Position numbers and translations under genes: made by a program
From: JAFNAG01 sp050011535
Lineage (GTDB): Bacteria > Acidobacteriota > UBA6911
DNA: 9,691 nucleotides
Reading direction: 5' to 3'
NCBI GenBank assembly: GCA_050011535.1
Contig: JBEKIX010000111.1
Span: 1 to 9,691 of the forward strand
The notes under the pieces: generated by a model
Told to the model about the DNA's origin: nothing
Seen by the model: only the letters and a program-made list of their open reading frames with translations
The model's database searches: none
In this document: one piece after another, positions 6,471 to 9,691 of the stretch
How positions within the stretch are numbered: position 1 is the stretch's first letter
How the letters are laid out: each line of letters opens with the position of its first letter

Positions 6471-6546
6471 CCATGGTTAATTTATTGAATATGAAGAACA
6501 AGGACTTATTTCAAATATTCCCAATTTCGGAATCGGGATTAAAATT
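6471..6546 (+). promoter_or_regulatory. AT-rich tract upstream of phosphoketolase, possible promoter region
   Basis: This is the most AT-rich stretch in the window. A poor sigma-70-like pair can be read (TTGGAT at 6462-6467, TTGAAT at 6485-6490, 17-nt spacing), and it would drive phosphoketolase and aldolase. The boxes are weak, and overlap with the decayed ackA remnant means part of the tract may simply be relaxed coding sequence. Confidence 0.25.
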
Positions 6547-6624
6547 ATGCGCACCGACGAAGAACTCATGATACCCAGGACGGTTTGCCGCGTTCTCGGC
6601 CTTGGCTGTAAAACGGAGACTTGA
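6502..6624 (+). pseudogene. Remnant of a second acetate kinase (C-terminal tail only)
   Basis: In the frame ending at TGA 6622-6624 the sequence reads MRTDEELMIPRTVCRVLGLG (6547-6606). This aligns without gaps with IRTDEEQMIARSVCRAIGLG of the intact acetate kinase (4998-5057); I count 14 of 20 identical residues and about 70% identical bases. Upstream, GLIS and IGIKI align with GVIS and VAVRL, with one extra residue between, so homology probably reaches back to about 6502. The frame is closed by TAA at 6478-6480, and all the rest of the kinase is absent. The divergence argues against a recent copy of the intact gene. The stop lies 3 nt before the phosphoketolase ATG, the spacing expected of an old ackA-phosphoketolase operon. 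The remnant could still be translated as a short leader from ATG 6547, though no Shine-Dalgarno site is seen. Confidence 0.8.
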
Positions 6625-6627
6625 ACC

Positions 6628-8997
6628 ATGAAGACAAAAACTCTTTCACCGGAATTGCTCCACAAGATGGATGCCTACTGGCGCGCCGCTAATTATCTGT
6701 CTGTCGGGCAGATTTATCTCTACGACAATCCGTTGATGAAGCGGCCGCTGACTCTCGCGGATGTGAAACACATGCTGCTGGGACACTGGGGCACGACGCC
6801 AGGCCAGAACTTCATTTACATGCACTTGAACCGGGTCATCAAAAAATACGACCTTGATATGATTTACGTCTCCGGACCCGGGCACGGCGGCCCTGCCGTC
6901 GTGGGCAACACTTATCTCGAAGGCACATACAGCGAAATCTATCCCAACGTCAGCCAGGACGAGGCCGGGCTGAGGAAACTCTTTATTCAGTTTTCGTTTC
7001 CCGGAGGAATTCCCAGCCATGCATCGCCGGAGTGCCCGGGCTCGATCCACGAGGGGGGCGAGCTGGGCTATTCCCTCAGCCATTCGTTTGGGGCGGTGTT
7101 TGATAATCCCGATCTGATCGTGGCCTGCGTCGTCGGCGACGGCGAAGCCGAAACCGGTCCGCTGGCCACCGCGTGGCATTCCAACAAGTTCCTCGATCCC
7201 GTAACCGACGGCGCGGTGCTGCCGATCCTGCATCTCAATGGCTACAAAATTTCCAACCCGACTATCCTCGCCCGCATCGAGCATGAGGAATTGGAGCAAT
7301 TGCTCCGCGGCTACGGGTGGACGCCCTACTTCGTCGAAGGTCACGAGCCTGAACGGATGCATGAAGCCATGGCCGCGACACTCGATACGGCAGTGGAACG
7401 GATCAAAAAAATCCAGCAGGACGCCCGCGTCCACGGCAACTTCGCGCGTCCGCGCTGGCCGATGATCGTCCTCAATTCACCCAAGGGCTGGACGGGACCG
7501 AAGATGGTCGATGGTTTGCAGGTTGAAGGCACTTTCCGGGCGCACCAGGTGCCGCTCTCCGACCCGGCCACTCATCCCGAACACCTCAAGCTGTTGGAAG
7601 ACTGGCTGAGGAGCTACCGGCCGGAGGAACTTTTCGATGAGCAGGGCCGCCTCAAACCGGAACTGACCGAACTTGCGCCCAAGGGTGAACGGCGCATGGG
7701 CGCGAATCCCCACGCCAACGGCGGCATTCTGCTCCGCGACCTGCGGATGCCGGATTTTCGCGACTACGCGGAGAACGTGCCCGAGCCGGGTGCGGCCGGC
7801 ATCGGCGACACGCATGTGCTTGGGCGTTTCCTGCGCGATGTGGCGAAGCTGAACGGCGAGCAGCGGAATTTCCGGGTCTTTGGCCCGGACGAGACGCTCT
7901 CCAATGGGCTGGAAGCCCTCTTTGAAGTGACCCAACGCCAGTGGGACGCTGCAACCCTGCCGAACGACGAATTTCTCGCGCCCAGTGGGCGCGTGATGGA
8001 AATGCTCAGCGAACACCAATGTGAAGGTTGGCTGGAAGGCTACCTGCTCACCGGGCGGCATGGACTCTTCAACTGCTACGAGGCATTCATTCACATCATC
8101 GATTCGATGTTCAACCAGCACGCCAAGTGGCTGAAGGTCACCTCGCACCTGCCATGGCGGCGAAAGATCGCTTCGTTAAACTACCTGCTGGCCTCGCATG
8201 TCTGGCGCCAGGACCACAACGGCTTTACACACCAGGATCCCGGTTTTATCGACCACGTCGTGAACAAGAAGGCCGAGATCGTACGTGTGTACCTTCCGCC
8301 GGATGCAAACTGCCTGCTGTCGGTGATGGACCACTGCCTGCGCAGCCGCCATTACGTCAACGTCGTGATCGCGGGGAAGCACCCCGCGCCGCAGTGGCTG
8401 ACAATGAACGCTGCCGTCAAGCACTGCACCGAGGGCATCGGCATCTGGCAGTGGGCCAGCAACGACCAGGGTGTTGCACCCGACGTGGTCATGGCCTGCT
8501 GCGGCGACGTGCCTACGCTGGAGACGCTCGCCGCCGTCTCCATTATGCGCGAGCATCTGCCCGACCTGAAAATCCGGGTAGTCAACGTCGTCGACCTTAT
8601 GAAGCTGCAGCCGCAAACCGAGCACCCGCACGGGTTGAGCGACACGGATTTTGACGAACTCTTCACCAAGGACAAGCCGGTCATCTTCGCCTTCCATGCC
8701 TACCCGTGGTTGATCCACCGGCTGACCTACCGCCGCACCAACCATGACAACATCCACGTCCGTGGCTACAAGGAGGAGGGCACTATCACCACTCCCTTCG
8801 ACATGACGGTACTGAACGATCTGGACCGCTTCCACCTTGTGATGGACACCATCGACCGCCTGCCGCGGACCGGAGACAAAGGCATCTACCTGAAGCAGCA
8901 GCTCAAGGACAAGCTGATCGAGCACAAGCAGTACATCGACAAGCACGGGCAAGACATGCCGGAGATTCGTAACTGGAAGTGGAGCAACCCCAAATGA
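6628..8997 (+). CDS. xfp: Xylulose-5-P/fructose-6-P phosphoketolase (789 aa, complete)
   Basis: Thiamine-diphosphate enzyme that cleaves xylulose-5-P (and commonly fructose-6-P) with phosphate to acetyl-P plus glyceraldehyde-3-P or erythrose-4-P; cytosolic. The N-terminal domain has LGHWGTTPGQNF (about 52-62), GPGHGGPAVV (83-92), HEGGELGYSLSHSFG (141-155) and the diphosphate/metal motif GDGEAETGP (170-178). The middle domain has FGPDETLSN, with Glu422 as the likely cofactor-activating Glu, and LTGRHGLFNCYEAF. The C-terminal part has GKHPAPQWL, VNVVDLMKLQP and FAFHAYPWLIHRL. The length is normal for the family. The start is ATG 6628, with GGAG at 6615-6618 and 9-nt spacing. The stop overlaps the aldolase start (ATGA), so the two are coupled. 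Substrate preference between xylulose-5-P and fructose-6-P is not decided by what I can see. Confidence 0.97.
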   Translation: MKTKTLSPELLHKMDAYWRAANYLSVGQIYLYDNPLMKRPLTLADVKHMLLGHWGTTPGQNFIYMHLNRVIKKYDLDMIYVSGPGHGGPAVVGNTYLEGTYSEIYPNVSQDEAGLRKLFIQFSFPGGIPSHASPECPGSIHEGGELGYSLSHSFGAVFDNPDLIVACVVGDGEAETGPLATAWHSNKFLDPVTDGAVLPILHLNGYKISNPTILARIEHEELEQLLRGYGWTPYFVEGHEPERMHEAMAATLDTAVERIKKIQQDARVHGNFARPRWPMIVLNSPKGWTGPKMVDGLQVEGTFRAHQVPLSDPATHPEHLKLLEDWLRSYRPEELFDEQGRLKPELTELAPKGERRMGANPHANGGILLRDLRMPDFRDYAENVPEPGAAGIGDTHVLGRFLRDVAKLNGEQRNFRVFGPDETLSNGLEALFEVTQRQWDAATLPNDEFLAPSGRVMEMLSEHQCEGWLEGYLLTGRHGLFNCYEAFIHIIDSMFNQHAKWLKVTSHLPWRRKIASLNYLLASHVWRQDHNGFTHQDPGFIDHVVNKKAEIVRVYLPPDANCLLSVMDHCLRSRHYVNVVIAGKHPAPQWLTMNAAVKHCTEGIGIWQWASNDQGVAPDVVMACCGDVPTLETLAAVSIMREHLPDLKIRVVNVVDLMKLQPQTEHPHGLSDTDFDELFTKDKPVIFAFHAYPWLIHRLTYRRTNHDNIHVRGYKEEGTITTPFDMTVLNDLDRFHLVMDTIDRLPRTGDKGIYLKQQLKDKLIEHKQYIDKHGQDMPEIRNWKWSNPK

Positions 8998-9691
8998 ACG
9001 CACAAGAGCTTATAGACACCGCGAGAAGGCTGGTCGCCGGCGACAAGGGCCTGCTGGCGATGGATGAAAGCAATCCAACCTGCAACAAACGATTTGCCAG
9101 GCTGGGGATTCCCCAGACCGAGGAGGCCCGGCGCGCCTATCGGGAGTTGATCGTGACCACGCCTGGTCTCGGTGAGTGTATTAGTGGCGCGATTCTCTAT
9201 GACGAGACGATCCGCCAGCAGATGAAGGATGGCACGCCCTTTATTAAAGCCATCACCGATGCGGGGATCATTCCCGGCATCAAAGTCGACACAGGTGCCA
9301 AGGATATGGCAGGTCATCCCGGAGAGAAAATAACCGAAGGTCTGGATGGTTTGCGCAGCCGCCTGACTGAATACTCTCAAATGGGCGCCCGTTTTGCCAA
9401 GTGGCGCGCGGTGATTGCCGTGGGCGACGGCATTCCCAGCCGGGGTTGCATCGAGGCCAACGCGCAGGCATTAGCTCGCTATGCCGCATTGTGCCAGGAA
9501 GCTGGACTGGTCCCCGTCGTCGAGCCGGAAGTGCTCATGGACGGCGGGCATACCCTGGAGCGGTGCCGTGAAGTGACGGAGGAAGTCCTGCGAACAGTTT
9601 TCAACCAGCTTTACACGCAACGGGTGATGCTGGAAGGCATGATCCTGAAGCCCAACATGGTGCTTCCTGGATTAACCTGCCCACCACAAGA
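8994..9691 (+). CDS. Fructose-bisphosphate aldolase class I, plant/animal type (partial, 232 codons)
   Basis: Schiff-base aldolase cleaving or forming fructose-1,6-bisphosphate; many class I enzymes also join DHAP with erythrose-4-P to sedoheptulose-1,7-bisphosphate. The frame is open from ATG 8994 to the window end, so the C-terminal third or so is missing. Motifs: GLLAMDESN (Asp24), PGLGECISGAILYDE, PGIKVDTG (Lys97), GLDGLRSR, GARFAKWRAV (Lys136), VEPEV (Glu177 and Glu179) and EGMILKPNMV, where Lys219 is the predicted Schiff-base lysine. These sit about ten residues before their rabbit-muscle counterparts, so the catalytic set is complete. The AMDESN and ISGAIL wording is like chloroplast aldolases, not the archaeal-type (FbaB) class I enzymes. 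GGAG at 8981-8984 and an ATGA overlap with phosphoketolase support the start and coupled translation. Confidence 0.93.
   Translation, partial: MNAQELIDTARRLVAGDKGLLAMDESNPTCNKRFARLGIPQTEEARRAYRELIVTTPGLGECISGAILYDETIRQQMKDGTPFIKAITDAGIIPGIKVDTGAKDMAGHPGEKITEGLDGLRSRLTEYSQMGARFAKWRAVIAVGDGIPSRGCIEANAQALARYAALCQEAGLVPVVEPEVLMDGGHTLERCREVTEEVLRTVFNQLYTQRVMLEGMILKPNMVLPGLTCPPQ

Noticed and set aside
6277..6501. Minus-strand 74-aa frame across the palindrome array
   Set aside because: Its PALRPGL-type repeats are just the X hairpins read as codons; no ribosome site and no homology signal beyond the repeats.

Overview
The window is about 9.7 kb of GC-rich bacterial DNA with every recognisable gene on the + strand. 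The content is central carbon metabolism: glucan breakdown and a phosphoketolase route to acetate. Taxonomy cannot be fixed from this sequence alone. A soil or sediment bacterium of the Verrucomicrobiota/Acidobacteriota type is my guess, from the gene mix and the GC-rich palindromic intergenic repeats. A proteobacterium is not excluded.

Layout. (1) 2-606: the C-terminal part of an alpha-D-glucose phosphomutase (pgm), split into two frames by what looks like a deletion of about 46 bp. (2) 603-3149: a DUF3417-type alpha-glucan phosphorylase (GT35), overlapping pgm by ATGA. (3) 3236-3883: a HAD-superfamily hydrolase. (4) 3870-5096: a complete acetate kinase, overlapping the HAD gene. (5) 5280-6050: a GTG-start protein with two PRC-barrel domains. 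(6) 6051-6627: a 577-bp gap holding an ordered array of alternating palindromes, a separate hairpin, an AT-rich tract, and the decayed C-terminus of a second acetate kinase. (7) 6628-8997: a complete xylulose-5-P/fructose-6-P phosphoketolase. (8) 8994-9691: a plant-type class I fructose-bisphosphate aldolase, overlapping phosphoketolase by ATGA and cut by the window end.

How the genes fit together (inference from families). Glucan phosphorylase releases glucose-1-P. Pgm converts it to glucose-6-P, which reaches fructose-6-P. Phosphoketolase splits fructose-6-P or xylulose-5-P to acetyl-P plus erythrose-4-P or glyceraldehyde-3-P. Acetate kinase takes ATP from acetyl-P. The aldolase links the triose and erythrose phosphates back to hexose or sedoheptulose bisphosphates. 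This amounts to a reserve-glucan-to-acetate ATP module that avoids phosphofructokinase. The PRC-barrel protein is an unassigned accessory.

I do not see a wholly new system such as a defence island or CRISPR. The least ordinary parts are the regularly spaced, centrally inverted palindrome array (6139-6448), the second-ackA remnant beside phosphoketolase (6502-6624), and the microhomology-type deletion breaking pgm.
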